Part shown: positions 33,900-46,387 of the stretch, one piece after another
Position numbering within the stretch: the stretch's first letter is position 1
How the letters are laid out: each line of letters opens with the position of its first letter
DNA from: Solen grandis
Taxonomy: Eukaryota > Mollusca > Bivalvia > Adapedonta > Solenidae
Assembly (NCBI GenBank): GCA_021229015.1
Contig: CM037783.1
Span: 61,148,776-61,212,775 of the forward strand
Reading direction: 5' to 3'
DNA: 64,000 nt
Program-made: the position numbers and the translations under genes
The notes under the pieces: generated by a model
Database searches by the model: none
The model's input: the letters and a program-made list of their open reading frames with translations, nothing else
What the model was told of the DNA's origin: nothing

Positions 33900-34340
33900 T
33901 GAAGTTTTTATACCCCCCCTTTTATGATTTTCGGAGTTTTATGTCTGTGTACTTCTCAAAAACTACAGGGTGGATTTCACTCAAACTTCTGGAGTTTATA
34001 GCAGGCACAAGATGTGCATATTGTACAGTTGTCACGGTTGAAAGATTTTTTTCGAGTTATGGCCTTTAATGTTTTTTTTTGCTTTCTTTGTCCCCCATAT
34101 TTCCAATAAAATACGGATGGATTTTAATCAACACATAGGGAAATTTCACTGTTAAACAGAGTGTGAAAATTGTACCTTTTTTTTGGTTGAATATTTTTCT
34201 CTGAGTTATTTTTTTTCTGAGTTTTGGCCCTTAATTAATTTTCTGAGCCTTCTTTTCCCCGCTATTTTCTCAATAAACTACGAGTGGATTTTAATAAACT
34301 ACATAGGAAGTTTACTGCCTTTTTTTTTTTTTTGGAGACA
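33900..34340 (+). repeat. Two tandem units of about 175-190 bp
   Basis: Two diverged copies share AAACTAC-GGTGGATTT-A-T-AA, a TTTACTG or GTTTATAGC block and GAGTTATGGCC(C)TT. The wording resembles the 158-bp array at 21770-23300 (ACTACTGGAAGGATTT), so they may be distant relatives. Confidence 0.5.
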
Positions 34341-36751
34341 AAATTTGACAAGAAAACAGTGTTGGGGTTTTTCACCTTTACCAATGTTTTTAGATTGGTT
34401 TTTAAATTTTTTTTTTAAAAATTTTCTTAGCAATTTAAAAAAAAAAACAAAAATTTTTCCCCAAGTGCCTTTTCATATTATTTTCCCGTTGCATGTTAAA
34501 TGTTTCACCCTTGGTGTGTAGATTTTTTTTCTTTTTCCCAATTTTAAAGATTATTAAATAAAAGAGACAATGAAATTCCCCGGAGTTCCCAAGAAAAACT
34601 TAGAATTGATTACGGATGAATCATTTTTTATGTTTCATTAAAAAGTCATGAAAAAAAAATAAAGAAATTTGGGTATTCAGTAATAAAAATTTTCCAAGTA
34701 AATTTTAAAAAAACTTTTTTCCTTCAAAAATCTACAAAAGACTGACAAAAACAAAACTCTGGATTTCTTTGAAAAAGATATTCTGGGCTTAGTTGGTTTT
34801 GTGTTCAACTACTTTCTGTTTGTTTTAAATTCAGTACAAGTACATGTATTGGGGGCTTTTTTGGGGTCATACCATCTGTTGGTTCGTTGTCCCTTTGTTG
34901 TCTAGAATCTTGAAACTGGTAATTCCCCAAAAAGTTTTTTTTTTTTTATTGAATTCCTAATCACTGATAATACCCATGGTGGCATTTTGCACTGGGATTT
35001 TCCTTTTAAAAAATTTATTGTAGGCAAAGTTATCCCCCTTTGATACTGCAAGATGGATTTGGTTTGCTTACTCGCGAAGTTGTTTGTCCTAAATAAAAAT
35101 TTTTTTGCAAATTTCATGTTTGTTTGACACCTGACTTAATTTCAAATTAAAATTTTAAAAATTGGAATTGTTTTGGCCCCTTTACTTTTGGGGAAAATCC
35201 AGAAGTGGGCCCCGGTTCTTTTTTTATTTTCTGATAATTTTTCAAAACTGCAATAAACAAATTTAATTACGGGTTTTTGTTTTAAAAGTGTCTATCACGA
35301 CATCGTACAGAACAATACCCGCATCAAAACTAAAAATTTTTAAATGAATAGGCCCAAAACTACTCATTATATTAAAACATATAAAATTTTTTAAATACAG
35401 GCCCGAATCATAACATGATTCAAAAGAAAGGGCCTGTTTTTTACAATCCCTTTGGTTGTTTGGGAACAAAGGGTTTTTCACTGCAATGCAATTAAAAAAA
35501 AGCTGTGTTTCAAAGAATCATTTTGTTTCGTTTAGAAATTTTTCCCATTCACTTTGATTTTCTTTGACTTTAAATTTTTAAGGGGGTCTTTAAGATGAAA
35601 TTTAACTCATTCAATATTTAGAAATTTTTTATTTATTTTTTGTGCAATTAAGCATTGGAAACCTGACTTGGGCCCCCGGTGTGTTAACATTAGAGCTCTT
35701 AAAAACTTCTCGCAATAGGTTTAATTTTTCATGTTGGGTTTTAATTACAATCAATACTGTTGGAAGGAGGAATAATGCACGAAAAATTGTGGGAACTTGA
35801 TTCTAATTATGTGATCGCTGTGTTATTTTCAGTTCCCCTTTCTCCAGGTTCACTTCTGTATTATAAAAAGAATGCCCGCGTGAATCATTAAAAGCTAAAA
35901 CGTGAGAGTTTAGAATCCCCCATTTGTTCATTGTTGTCAATTAAAAAGTGATTTGGGGCTTTTTAGTTTATTCAGTAGTATTTTAAATTTTTTTGCTTGA
36001 ACATTGAATTCCTCGTTAAAATGAAAAGTTTAAAAAATACCTGGTTAATTATCTCTTGGTACTTTTCTAATTGCCCAAAATTTACAAATAAGGTTTTAAA
36101 TTTGATGTTTATAGTGGGTTTAAATAGCTTTAAATAAAAAAAACCAGACAGAAGGGCAATCCCGAAATTTTAATTTTCTTTCTTGCATGTCGGTTTACTG
36201 GGAAAAAATATTTTATGCTGGTGTAGAAATTACATCTCTTGTGTTTGCATGCAAAAAAATTTTTTAAATTGGCCCAAAAAGTCTCATCCCCCCAAACCGG
36301 CGCCCCGCGAGATTTACTTTTTATTCAACAATTAACCTTTACCTTTTTGTGAAAGGGTTAAACTTCCTTAAATTTTTTGCAAAATGTAAAACCATGTCAC
36401 TCATCTCTTTTCCTTTAATGGAAACCTTTTTATCAATTTTTATCGATTGTCACAGTGTGTGGCACTCCTTTTTACATTTTATTTTTCTTTACTAGGTTGT
36501 ATTATTGTTACTGGATATCTGAGGGGACTATTCTACCTTTGTCCTTGTCCACAGTCAAATTGTTTTTTAGTTTTACTCTCAATTTCTCAAGCCAACTTCT
36601 AAACTTTATCAAATGTTTATGCCCCAATTTTTTTCCCCGCCTGTTTGTTAATGGTGTATTGGGCGAATGTTGGGTTATGGCCCTTTAATTATCAGAAAGA
36701 AAAAGTCATATGTTGACACCCAAAATCTTCATTTCAAAAGCAAATTTTTAA
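34341..36751. other. AT-rich noisy interval, no gene recognised
   Basis: Contains short open frames on both strands (for example 35263-35481 minus) but none with a recognisable domain, and indel noise makes frame-based calls unreliable. Confidence 0.45.
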
Positions 36752-39495
36752 CTAGATTTCATTCGTTGTACGAATGATAGGACTTTTTGCTAATATTGAA
36801 AAATTAAAGTTAATATCGTTAGAAAAAAATTATATTAAATTCCTTCCTTTTTCTTTTTTTCGTATGGGGTTCTCATGCTGAACTTTGTGAAAAAAAACCC
36901 TTTGGGAAAAATAAAATAAATCTTTTTTTGATTCGCTTTCTTATAATTGACCAATTTTAGTATTCTAGGTACCAAAATAAAAGGTGAAAATCCAGACAAT
37001 TCCATTGTGGTTTTTTTGGGTCTAGTTTTATAGGTATTCAAAAGCAATTTAATTTAAATTTTAATTCTGCATATCAAATTTTTTTTTTTTTTATTTTCGT
37101 GTACAGTGGGGGGAATAAAAATAGTAAATGCTCCCATGAAATGGAATCGTGACGCGTTTTCCCTCGTGATTAAATTTCCCAAAAGTTGTACTAGATAAAG
37201 ATGACTGTTTACAAAAAGTAACTCCATTTTGGCTTTTAGCAAATTTGGAAAAATTTAGTTGCGCGTCTTGAACGATGTATTGTTTTGATTTTTTGTTTCA
37301 AAGTCTACACTTTACGGTGATGGTATCTCAAGTGGCAATTAAGTTACATTGTATATAAATTTTTTTAATGGTTATTTTTTATCAAAAATTTGGTATAGCT
37401 TGTACAACTTTTATCGATAGATGCAACAAAAAAGTGGGGAAAATTGCAACGTTTCAAAACGGTCAAAATTGAGTGTAAAAACCCTCAAAGGATTATGGGT
37501 AACGCAATGCTGCAATGATTGTATAGTTAGAAAATAAAATGATTTGAAAAAACTTAAATCATTGTCAACACTTGTTTAGTTTTTTTGTTTGTTTTTTGGG
37601 TTTAACGTCCCCCCGCAGTATTTTAGTTTTTTGGGAAACGATGCCTATTAATGCAGTTATAGTGTGCCACACTGCGTATCACCCCATTGACTTTGGGATG
37701 ATACCCACCAGTAATTATCCGATACCGACCCAAACCCATCCTGAAACTCCCCTTATTATGAGCGTAAAAGCAAGGGAGTATAACAGTACCATTTTACAAC
37801 TTTGGATACGACCCCCTGCTCCTGAGGAGGTGCTCAAACCCATTTGGCCACCAAAAAAACGGTAAACTTTTTTTGCTAGTAATATCAATATGATATAAGA
37901 AAAAGTTTTTTTTTTTTTTGCAATTTTTATGACAAATTATATCTGTAAACTTACAATTTCCAAAAATGCTTCAATTAGTGAAAGCGAAGTGGATTTTTTA
38001 TGAAAATTCTTAAAATTGGGCTTTAAATTCGTTTTTTTTAAAAGAACTTCCTTATTTTTTATCAATTCAAAATTTGGGTGCCAAAAAAATGTTTTAAAAA
38101 ATTCTTACATCTCAATTGTTAATGTAAGACTTATTTTTAAATGTTTCTTAAGATATAACCCGTAAAACTTGACATGGGGAAAAAATCGTAAAAAATTATA
38201 CTTTTTAAATTCTTTTTTTGATGAAATTTCCCTTATATTTGATCAATTTCAAAATTTAAAGGTCCAAAAAAATTGTTTTAAAAAATTCTTACATTCACCC
38301 TTAAATGTGTTGACTTTTTAAAATTTGAGTTTTAAGATAAAAGCCGTGAAACTCTTACATAAGGGAAAAATCGCTAAAATTCTAATGTTTAAATTCTTAT
38401 TTTTGATGTAATTCCCTTTATACTTGGATCAATTTCAAAATTTAGGTACCAAAATAATTCTTAAAAAATTCTCACTTTCACCATTTATCTAAGGAATTTT
38501 TTTGTTTTTTTGAGATACAAGCTTTAAACTAAAAAATGAAAAAAACCCAAAGTATATGATGAATTTTTTTTTTTTCCCCCTTACCCCATAAAATCTTAGC
38601 CAATCTTTTAAATTTTAAAGCATAAAAAAGAACGGCCAACAAATTGTTTTAAAATAATATTTCATTTTATTTTCAAATAAAAGGTTTTCAAGATATAAAC
38701 ATTTAAAACCCAAACTGGGGTTACAAATTTTATTTTTCCCCAAAACTAAACCCGATTAAACCCCCTCATCAAAAAACTAAATATCATCTGGAAGGTTTTT
38801 TAAAAGCACTAAAAATTATAGCATAGTGTCTCGTAGAATATTTACCGTTTTTGAGATATTTTGGCCGAAGAAAAACCCGAAAATTGATATACATGTATGA
38901 CCTGACCTTGGGGTTTTTCCGGAAAAGAAGTGACATGGTTCCTAGAATTAATACTGAAAAAATTTTCAAGAAAATCATACAAAAAAAAAAGCCTACGGGC
39001 TTAAAAACCGTTCAGTTTTAATACAAAAGTTTTAATAGCTTATGAGTCATGTGACGATATGGCATTATCTTTTGAATGTAAAGAGACATAGAGACTAATA
39101 TTCTTTCCAAATTTGTTTCTAGCTTTTGGAAGCAATTTTATATGATTTGAAATTTGACGTTTAGTTCAAAACTTGGTTTCGCCATAAAACTTTCCCTTTT
39201 TTGAATTTGGAAAAAGGACACTGGATGCAAAATAGGCCTAAATAAAATTTCTGTGAAATTTTTGATGAAAATTGGTCCAGAAAAAATGGCTGTAGACCTT
39301 TTGTAAAAACTTTTTCCCCTGCGTAAATTGACGTTTATGACGTCGTTAAAATAAAAAATCCATTGCACCCAAAAAGCTCATGGTTTGAAATATTGCCATA
39401 AATTTTCATTGTTCTGAGTCAAGGGCAACACCTCGAAATTACACAAAAAAAAGAGGAAGAAAAAAAAAATAAGAAGAAAATAAAAAAAACGTCAA
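36752..39495 (-). mobile_element. Helitron-like non-autonomous element, inverted copy
   Basis: The end on the minus strand is GCAAAAAGTCC...TCATTCGT-TGT-ACGAATGA...CTAG (36752-36790), the same hairpin terminus as in contig 3. Its other end (about 39440-39495) is the reverse complement of the TTATT...CTTTTTTTCTTCC head. Between them, 38765-38945 is an inverted match to 46790-47030 (GCATAGTGTCTCG, TTTTTGAGATATTT, TTCCGGAA-GTGAC). A stretch at 37572-37865 begins GGGTTTAACGTC like a SINE tail and may be a separate insertion. Confidence 0.65.
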
Positions 39496-39529
39496 ACCCA
39501 ATGGACTTTTAGTCCTTTTAAAATTTGTA

Positions 39530-40990
39530 AAAATACCAATGGCCATATTTTTAACCAAGTTTGGGTTTGGCTAAAACTAATTCAGTATGGTTAATGGCCA
39601 AATCTCAAAAACCAAGTTGGTTATGGCTATAAGTTAAAATCAGAAAGGGGTTAAGGGCCCATAATCTCACAAAAAACTTGGTTATGTCTATAAAAGCAAA
39701 AATCAGTAAAAGGTTAATGGCCTAACTCAAAACCAAAGTTTTGTTAGGTTTAAAAAAGCTAAAATCGTATAATTAATGGCCAAATCTCAAAAAAAAACAT
39801 ATTTTTGGCTAAAAAGCTAAAATCAGTATAGGTTTGGCCATAATCTCAAAACCCAAGTTTGGGTTTATGGCTTATATATAGGTTTGGCCATAATCTCACA
39901 AAAAGTTGGTTTGGTATAAAAGCTATAATCAGTATAGGTTTTTTTGGCTAATCTCACAACCAAGCTTTGTTATGGATAAAGCTAAAATTTCGTATAGGTT
40001 AAGGCCAAAATCTCACAACCAAAGTTTGGGTTTTATGGCTATAAGCTATAATCGTATAGGTTAAGGCCCATAATTCACAAAAAGCTTGGTTATGGCTATA
40101 AAGATAATCAGTTAGGTTAAGGCCATAATCTCAAAACCAAGCTTTGTTTTGGCTTTAAAGCAAATAATCGTATGGGTTTTAAGGGCCAATCTCACAACCA
40201 AGTTTGGGTTTTGGGCTATAAAGTTTTAAAATCAGTATAGGTTAATGGCATAATCTCACAACCAAGCTTGGTTATGGCATAAAGCTAAAATCGAAAGGGT
40301 TTAAATGGCCATAATCTCCAACCCAAGCTTGGTTTGGCTAAAAAGCTATAATCAGTATGGTTTTACTGCCCAAATTAAAACCCAAAGCTTGGTTTGTCTA
40401 TAAAGCATAATCAGTTAGGTTAATGCCCATCATCTCAAAAAAACATGGTTATGCTAAAAAAGCGAAATAGAAAGGTTAATGGCCAAAATTACAAAAAAGC
40501 TTGGTTATGGCTTAAAGCTATATTCAGTATAGATTAATGGTAAAATTCACAACCAAGTTGGCTATGGCTTAAAGCTAAAATCGTATTTTGTTTAAAGTTT
40601 ATTCAGCAATCGGAAAATAATCCCCTTTGGCCTTTTACAAGTTTTACAAAGAAATGGTCATAATCTCCCACCAAAGCTTGGTTATGGCTATAAAGTATAA
40701 TCGTATAGGTTAATGGCCATAAACTCACAACCAAGTTTGGTTATGGCTATAAAGCTTAATAGTATAGGTTAATGGCCATAATCTCACAACCAGCTTGGTT
40801 ATGGCTTTTAAAGCTTTTATTCGTTAGGTTAATGGCCTAATTCAAACCAAGTTTGTTAGGCTTTTAAAGTATATTCAGTTAGTTAAGGCTATAATCTTGC
40901 GTTTCCCAAGCTTGGTTATGGTATACTGTATAGTTATTTCCATATAGTTTATGGCATAATCTCGCAGTTTCCCAAAGTTTGGGTTTCTTT
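39530..40990 (+). repeat. 61-bp minisatellite with palindromic core (about 24 units)
   Basis: The consensus unit is GGCCATAATCTCACAACC + AAGCTTGGTTATGGCTATAA + AGCTATAATCAGTATAGGTT + AAT. It contains the perfect 14-bp palindrome AACCAAGCTTGGTT. Units at 40660-40800 are the cleanest; earlier ones show heavy single-base loss. The array ends near 40990 with two units reading CTTGCGTTTCCCAAG. Confidence 0.85.
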
Positions 40991-41384
40991 GGTACATTCC
41001 TCTATTGCCCTAGCATTGACATTCATTCAGTAGAGATTCTTTTTATGTGTTCCATTAGAACATAAAAACCAATTTGTCCCATCCATTTTGGACACCAAAT
41101 AATATGTTGTGATTTGTTCAGATGTTTTAAAATTGCATTTTCACAAACTTATAATTTAGATCAGTATAATACAGTTTAAATCATTTTTTCTTTACATGGC
41201 CCACAAAATAGGCTTTATAATGGAGTGCACTGTGTTTAATTATACATTTAAACCCCCTGGTTGGGCCCCTTTTAAGCATGTCATTCTGTACTTTTTTATG
41301 TTTTAAAGTGGAGTGTTGTGATCAAATAAAAATTATTTCTGATTTTATTTCCTGTAATTGGACTTTTACCTAAAACCAAAAAGC

Positions 41385-43223
41385 TATTGGGTCGTACGTT
41401 TTATCTTTTTCTTCCTACTATTATTTTCTTTTTTTTTCTTCTTTTCTTCTTTTCTACGCATTTAAAATTTTTTTTGCAGGTTTATGGCATGTTTTAGATA
41501 ATAATTTCAAAGATATTATGTGCCCATGACGTCATATGACGCAAAACTTGACATTGTCTTCAAAAGTTTTTTTACGTCTAAGCCCTTATTTTGGGCGATT
41601 TTTATCAAAATTTACAGAATGTGTATGTTATGGTTAGTTGTGATCCCCCGATGTTTTTCCAAAATCCAAAAGGCAAAGGTTTTGGTGAATTAAGTTCGAA
41701 CCCTTTAAGTCAAATTTTTAAAAAATTATAACATCGCTTCCAGGAGTTAGAAAGCTGAATTTTTGATAATAAAGTCTCCCAAATTTTCTTTACATTTTGG
41801 AAAATAACGTCTAAGGAAAAAAAAAAACTTTTTTATTTAAAATTAAATTTTTTTAATGTCTGTGGCCCTTTTTTTTTGTTTTATTTGCAGAAATTTTTAC
41901 TGAAAGGGGCAGTTAGATCGTTTGGAGCAAAGCCACTTTCCTTTCCTGGAATATTGTAAATTTCAAGGTATATTTTAATGATCTTTTTTTTTTTTCGGCC
42001 TTTTTACCTCGAAAGTAAAAATTCTATTAAGATATGGGTTTATAAAATTTTTAGTGCTTGAAAGCCCTTTTGAACTGATGTATTTAGTTTTTGATGATTG
42101 GGGGTTTAAACGTTGAGTTTTTGGGGGAAAAAAAAAAAAATGTTCCCCCAGTGGTTTAAGGTTTTATCCCAAAAAACCTTTTATTTTTGAAAATTGATTA
42201 TGAAATTTTATATGTAGAGCAAGTATGGCTGTTCTTTTTTAGCTTTAAGTTTTCGACTGACCTAAGAAAACTGGGTAATGGCAAAAAAAGAAAAATTTTG
42301 TAAAAAAGCTTACCGGTAAGTGATTTTTCCATTTTTCGAGGTTTAACAGCGTATCTTTAAAACCTTTTTAAAGATAAGCATTTTATAAAGTGAGAAATGT
42401 AGAGAAATCTCGTTATTTTGGTACCTAAAGTTTTAAAATTGGTTAAAGTATCAGGAAATTATTGACTATTAACTTTTTTTTGTTTTCCCTCACTTTGACA
42501 GTTTTCGTCATATAACGCCCCGAATGCATGGGGCACTTGGGTTAGAACACCAACCTCCACAAGCCCGCTGAATGGTTCCTCACATGGAAAAACCCAATGA
42601 CCCTGCTGAGTTTTGAAAACCCCATGGTGGGGCTGAGTGAGTGTTAAAGTCAGGACTTTACCCTCTCAGCCCCAAAAAGGGCCCCCAGGAAGTTACTCAA
42701 AAAAAAGAATTTAAACATGTAAAATTTCGTGATTTGGTTTAAGGTTATATTTTGAAAATCATAGGGGAAAAGTCCCTAATTAAAAAGTGAAATGTAGAGA
42801 AAATTTAAAACCTTTTTTTTGGTCCTTGTTTTTTAAATTGGCAAAATTTAAGAAAGTTACAGGACAAAAGCATCAAACAGATAATTTAAAGAATTTTGCA
42901 TATTTCCTTATGTTAATGACTTATATTTGAAAATTTTGTTACGCTTGACCCAAAAATTTGAAATGGTTGAAAGGATTTTCAAAAAAATTTGTTTTAGGGA
43001 ATTGATTATGAAATTGGTCAAGTTATAAGAAATGATATCAAAATGAGAATTGATTTTCAATTACACTTGCCTTTCCCTTTAAGTTTTAACGCTTATTATG
43101 CAAAGTTTGGAAGAAAACCCCTACACAAGCAGGTAAGGGTATGGAATTTGATATTTTAAGTTTTATTTTTTACCAAAAATTAGCAGAAAGTCCCATCATT
43201 CGTTCAATGGGAATGAAATGTAG
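41385..43223 (+). mobile_element. Helitron-like non-autonomous element, plus copy
   Basis: Begins with a T/C-rich head (ATTATTTTCTTTTTTTTTCTTC, broken by errors) preceded by CTATTGGGTCGTACG. It carries TGACGTCATATGACG near 41527 and ends AGCAGAAAGTCCCATCATTCG (43182-43202), a degenerate second arm, and a truncated CTAG. A SINE copy lies inside at about 42505-42690. Confidence 0.6.
42505..42690 (-). mobile_element. tRNA-derived SINE copy, noisy
   Basis: The reverse complement reads GGGGCTGAGAGGGTAAAGTC (A-box region), a degraded B box, then CATGTGAGGAACCATTCAGC, GTTGGTGTTCTAACC and GGGGCGTTATATGACG. It is the same family as the SINE at 15268, in the opposite orientation and retaining the middle part that copy lacks. 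Confidence 0.7.
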
Positions 43224-44039
43224 TTATGAAATTTTTGCACTATATTAAATTTTATATAAATTTTTATAAATTAAAAAATAAAATTTGTTTATTTTGGGGG
43301 AGCAAAATTTTGTTCATTCTGAAAATCACTTGATGAAATAAAAATTTTGTCTTCCCCAAAATGAACAAATATCCTCAGTATCATCTAGTCTGTTATGTCA
43401 CCACTTAATCACACAATTCTGCCATGGTATACAAAAGTAAATGCAAATTTTACTTAAAGAAATTTCTTTGGTGCTTTTTAAAACCTTGAGATCCCGGTTT
43501 TTTCTAATAGAACTCCCATTTATTGATCCAAAAAAAAGAAATTTTGTTACAAAAACATGGTTGATCCACGAAATTGTTTTCATTTTTTCAAAAATTGAAA
43601 ATTGTATTTTAAACAAAAGGGCCAAAATTGAACTGAATTTATCACCCGCATGTTAAGAAATGAAAAATTTTAAAATGTAAAAATGGAAAATCTGTGTGTG
43701 TTCTGATATTAAAGACCCCAAAATACAGCTTCAGTCCAATATCAGCCATAAAACAAACTCAATGGATATTTTTGCCCTTTAAAATTGTGTTTTAAGTTTA
43801 AGGGTTTTTTTTTTTTTTGCTAAAAAAGTAGTTTTGCTTCAATATAAACAAAATCTGGTTTTTTGATTTGTTCAAGGGGAAAAACTCCCAAACCCCAAAT
43901 TTGGGAGATATCAGCCATAATAAAAAATTATGGCCTAAAAATTGTCATGAAGTTTTGAAGATTCATTGCCCGAAAATAAAGATGTAAAAACTGAAATTTT
44001 TGGACAGGTTTTTCAGCAAAAAAAATAAAATTCTGTCTT

Positions 44040-44390
44040 TTGAATTGATGATGTCCAGGTGGGTGTTTGGGGGTTTACATTTTTCAGGTGTCTGCTCGGT
44101 TGACCTTTTGTTATTGCTATAAATTCTATGTACTTATTTGGGTTGCTTAATATTTGGATAGTTGCTTAAGTAGAAGACCTTTTCCCTCTGCAGTTGACCC
44201 TTTTGACCTTAAAAATTTGTCCTTTTAATGAAAAATTAAGTGGTGTTGGTGGTTTACCTTTGGTTTTTCGCAATAACCTATGTGCTTCATTGGATTGCTT
44301 CAAATTTTGGCGTTGTTAAATGGGTGGCCTCTTCAATATGCAGTTGACATTTAAATTTTTGGGCCCACTTTAATAAAAAAAGAAGAAAAA
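44040..44390 (+). repeat. Two tandem units of about 180 bp
   Basis: GTGG(G)TG-TTGG(G)GGTTTACATTT, CTATGT(A/G)CTT, GGATTGCTT, AGT(A/T)GAAGACC/GGTGGCC and TGCAGTTGAC recur in the same order at about 44058 and 44240. No gene recognised. Confidence 0.55.
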
Positions 44391-45254
44391 AAAAAAAATG
44401 TCCTAAAACCCCTGGTCTGTTTAAATTCAAAGGGCCATAGCTCCAGATCAAATTTGGGCCAAAATAAATCGGCTCTAATGAAACTAAAAAATGTTAGATA
44501 TTTAAAAAAAAAATCTGAATTTTTAGGGGGTTTTGTAAATTCTAGGGCCGTAAATTTGGAAGGTCTTTGAGTGTCAAGAAAAAAATTTTTGAAGTCTGAG
44601 ATTGATAGCAGAATAAACCCTGTGAAAAAAAATTGTCTGAGTAGAGGGGAAAGGGGTGATTTTTAGTTGATTTATACACCCACAGAAAGGCTAATATCAT
44701 ATTTTGTTGAGATGATACATACCAAAAAAAAATAAACAAGTGGAATAATGTATTTACAAAGTTCTTTTATAACAAAAAATTTTTTTTTACGTTTTGTTAT
44801 TCTCAGCCCGGCTTGCCTTATCTTTGGCAATTTTTTTTACACCATCTTCTGTCAATAACAACAAGTCAGGGCAGTATATAGTCTATATTTAGACTGAAAA
44901 AAGGCTAGTTGTATCAAATTATGGAGGAGGGGCCGTCGTTTTGGCAAACTACCTAAAAAAATAAGCTTTGTTAAGGTATTCTCATGCATTAGCAATCGTT
45001 CTGAAGTTAGGTTTAAAGAAATAACACGGGTGTTTTAAATCTTTCTTTTTTTTATTCTGGTATCAAAAGTTGTACTGAGGTCAAGGTGTAGACAAGTGGC
45101 TGATTTTTCACATAATCAAAATTTTTCCCGACCCCATTTTTCAAAAATAAAAAAGGGATGATGTATGTTTTATACTCAAAATCAAGCGATGTCCCTTAAA
45201 TTCAATAGGGATTCGTCATGAGTGACAATGTTTTTTTTGGATTTCTTAGTGACT

Positions 45255-45370
45255 TTAACCCTTTCCCCCTTTGAGGCACCATGAAAAAGACCTATCGAAC
45301 AGCATAAACCCGATCGCTGCGAGTAACTCGCAGGCTGATCGGTTTTATGTGTTCGTGCTCCTCAGTGGTC
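45255..45370. mobile_element. Hairpin MITE-like repeat, copy 1
   Basis: TAACCCTTTCCC...CATGAAAAAGACC...CGATCGCTGCGAG-TAA-CTCGCAGGCTGATCGG...TTTATGTG-TTCGTGCTCCTCAG. The centre is an inverted repeat (CTGCGAG/CTCGCAG) with outer arms that also pair. A second copy lies at 46025-46140. The family is familiar from bivalve genomes as a short non-coding palindromic repeat. Confidence 0.65.
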
Positions 45371-46024
45371 TGGTATGAGGATTTTACAATTTAAAATTTG
45401 GGAAGGTTTAACTGTGGTTTTTTTGCGATCAGGGTTTTTGTGGTACCCTTGAGTGCGTAAAATGGTCTATATGAGGGAAAGGGTTAAAAATTATTGTGTT
45501 TTCTACTGTTTTTTCTACGTTACATGGGTCTTTTTTCTGTGTGGAAGATCATATAGAGTTTGTAAAATTTCTCATTATCTGAGCCATTGCAGACAGGAAA
45601 GTTGCCTTTGTTGGTCAAAACATTATCAAGCTGTTTGTTTATTCCCTATGTCTTATGTAAACATGAAAAAGCACTTTTTATTATTAAAATATTGTATTTT
45701 TTACAGGGTTGTTTTTTCCTTATAAAAAATTTAAAAGGGTTACCATGTTCAGAGAAATAAAACAAGTTAATACTGAAATTTTGTTTGTTTTATTTTGATG
45801 GTCATCCCATAAACAATAAACTGATGAAAAAAAAGGGTTTTTCCAGCCAAAAGTTTGTCGGAGTAGTTGAATAAGGTTAAATTTTTTAAAGAAAATTAAC
45901 ATGCATTGTTTATCGGGTTTTTCAGCTTTTCGTGATTAACCGATATTTATTTATTTTTTTGCATTTTGGCATCATGTTAATTGTATTAATGTATTTGCAC
46001 CATACCCGTCATTTTAGACCACAC

Positions 46025-46140
46025 TTTAACCCTTTCCCCTTAGAGGAAACCATGAAAAGACCTTTGCGAAAAACATAAAACCTATCACCTGCGAGTAACT
46101 CGAGGTGATCAGGTTTTATGCTGTTGCTGCTCCTCAGGGT
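46025..46140. mobile_element. Hairpin MITE-like repeat, copy 2
   Basis: Same block order as 45255-45370 (CCTTTCCCCTTAGAGG, ATCACCTGCGAGTAACTCGAGGTGATCAGG, GCTGCTCCTCAG), with the inner arms CACCTGCGAG/CTCGAGGTG. The sequences after both copies also match (GTAAGTTTAA-TGTGGTTTT, GTGGTACCC-TTGAGTGC), so the true repeat is longer, about 250 bp each. Confidence 0.65.
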
Positions 46141-46287
46141 TGGAAAATAAAGGCTTAATTTTAAATTTTGGTAAGTTTAAATGTGGTTTTCTGAGATCGG
46201 TTTTATGTGGTACCCATTGAGTGCTCAAAATGAGTCTATATGGGGAAAGGATTAAATTTTAGTCTATGAGGGGGGAAGGGTTTTTTA

Positions 46288-46387
46288 NNNNNNNNNNNNN
46301 NNNNNNNNNNNNNNNNNNNNNNNNNNNNNNNNNNNNNNNNNNNNNNNNNNNNNNNNNNNNNNNNNNNNNNNNNNNNNNNNNNNNNNN
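46288..46387. other. Assembly gap of 100 N
   Basis: Exactly 100 unknown bases; clean sequence resumes on the right side inside a Helitron-like repeat unit. Confidence 0.99.

Noticed and set aside
35263..35481. Minus-strand open frame of 72 codons, looked coding at first glance
   Set aside because: No recognisable motif, no splice context, and indel noise in this contig makes the frame untrustworthy.
37572..37865. Plus-strand open frame of 97 codons
   Set aside because: It starts in a SINE-tail-like GGGTTTAACGTC stretch and has no domain; more likely a fragment of a short repeat.
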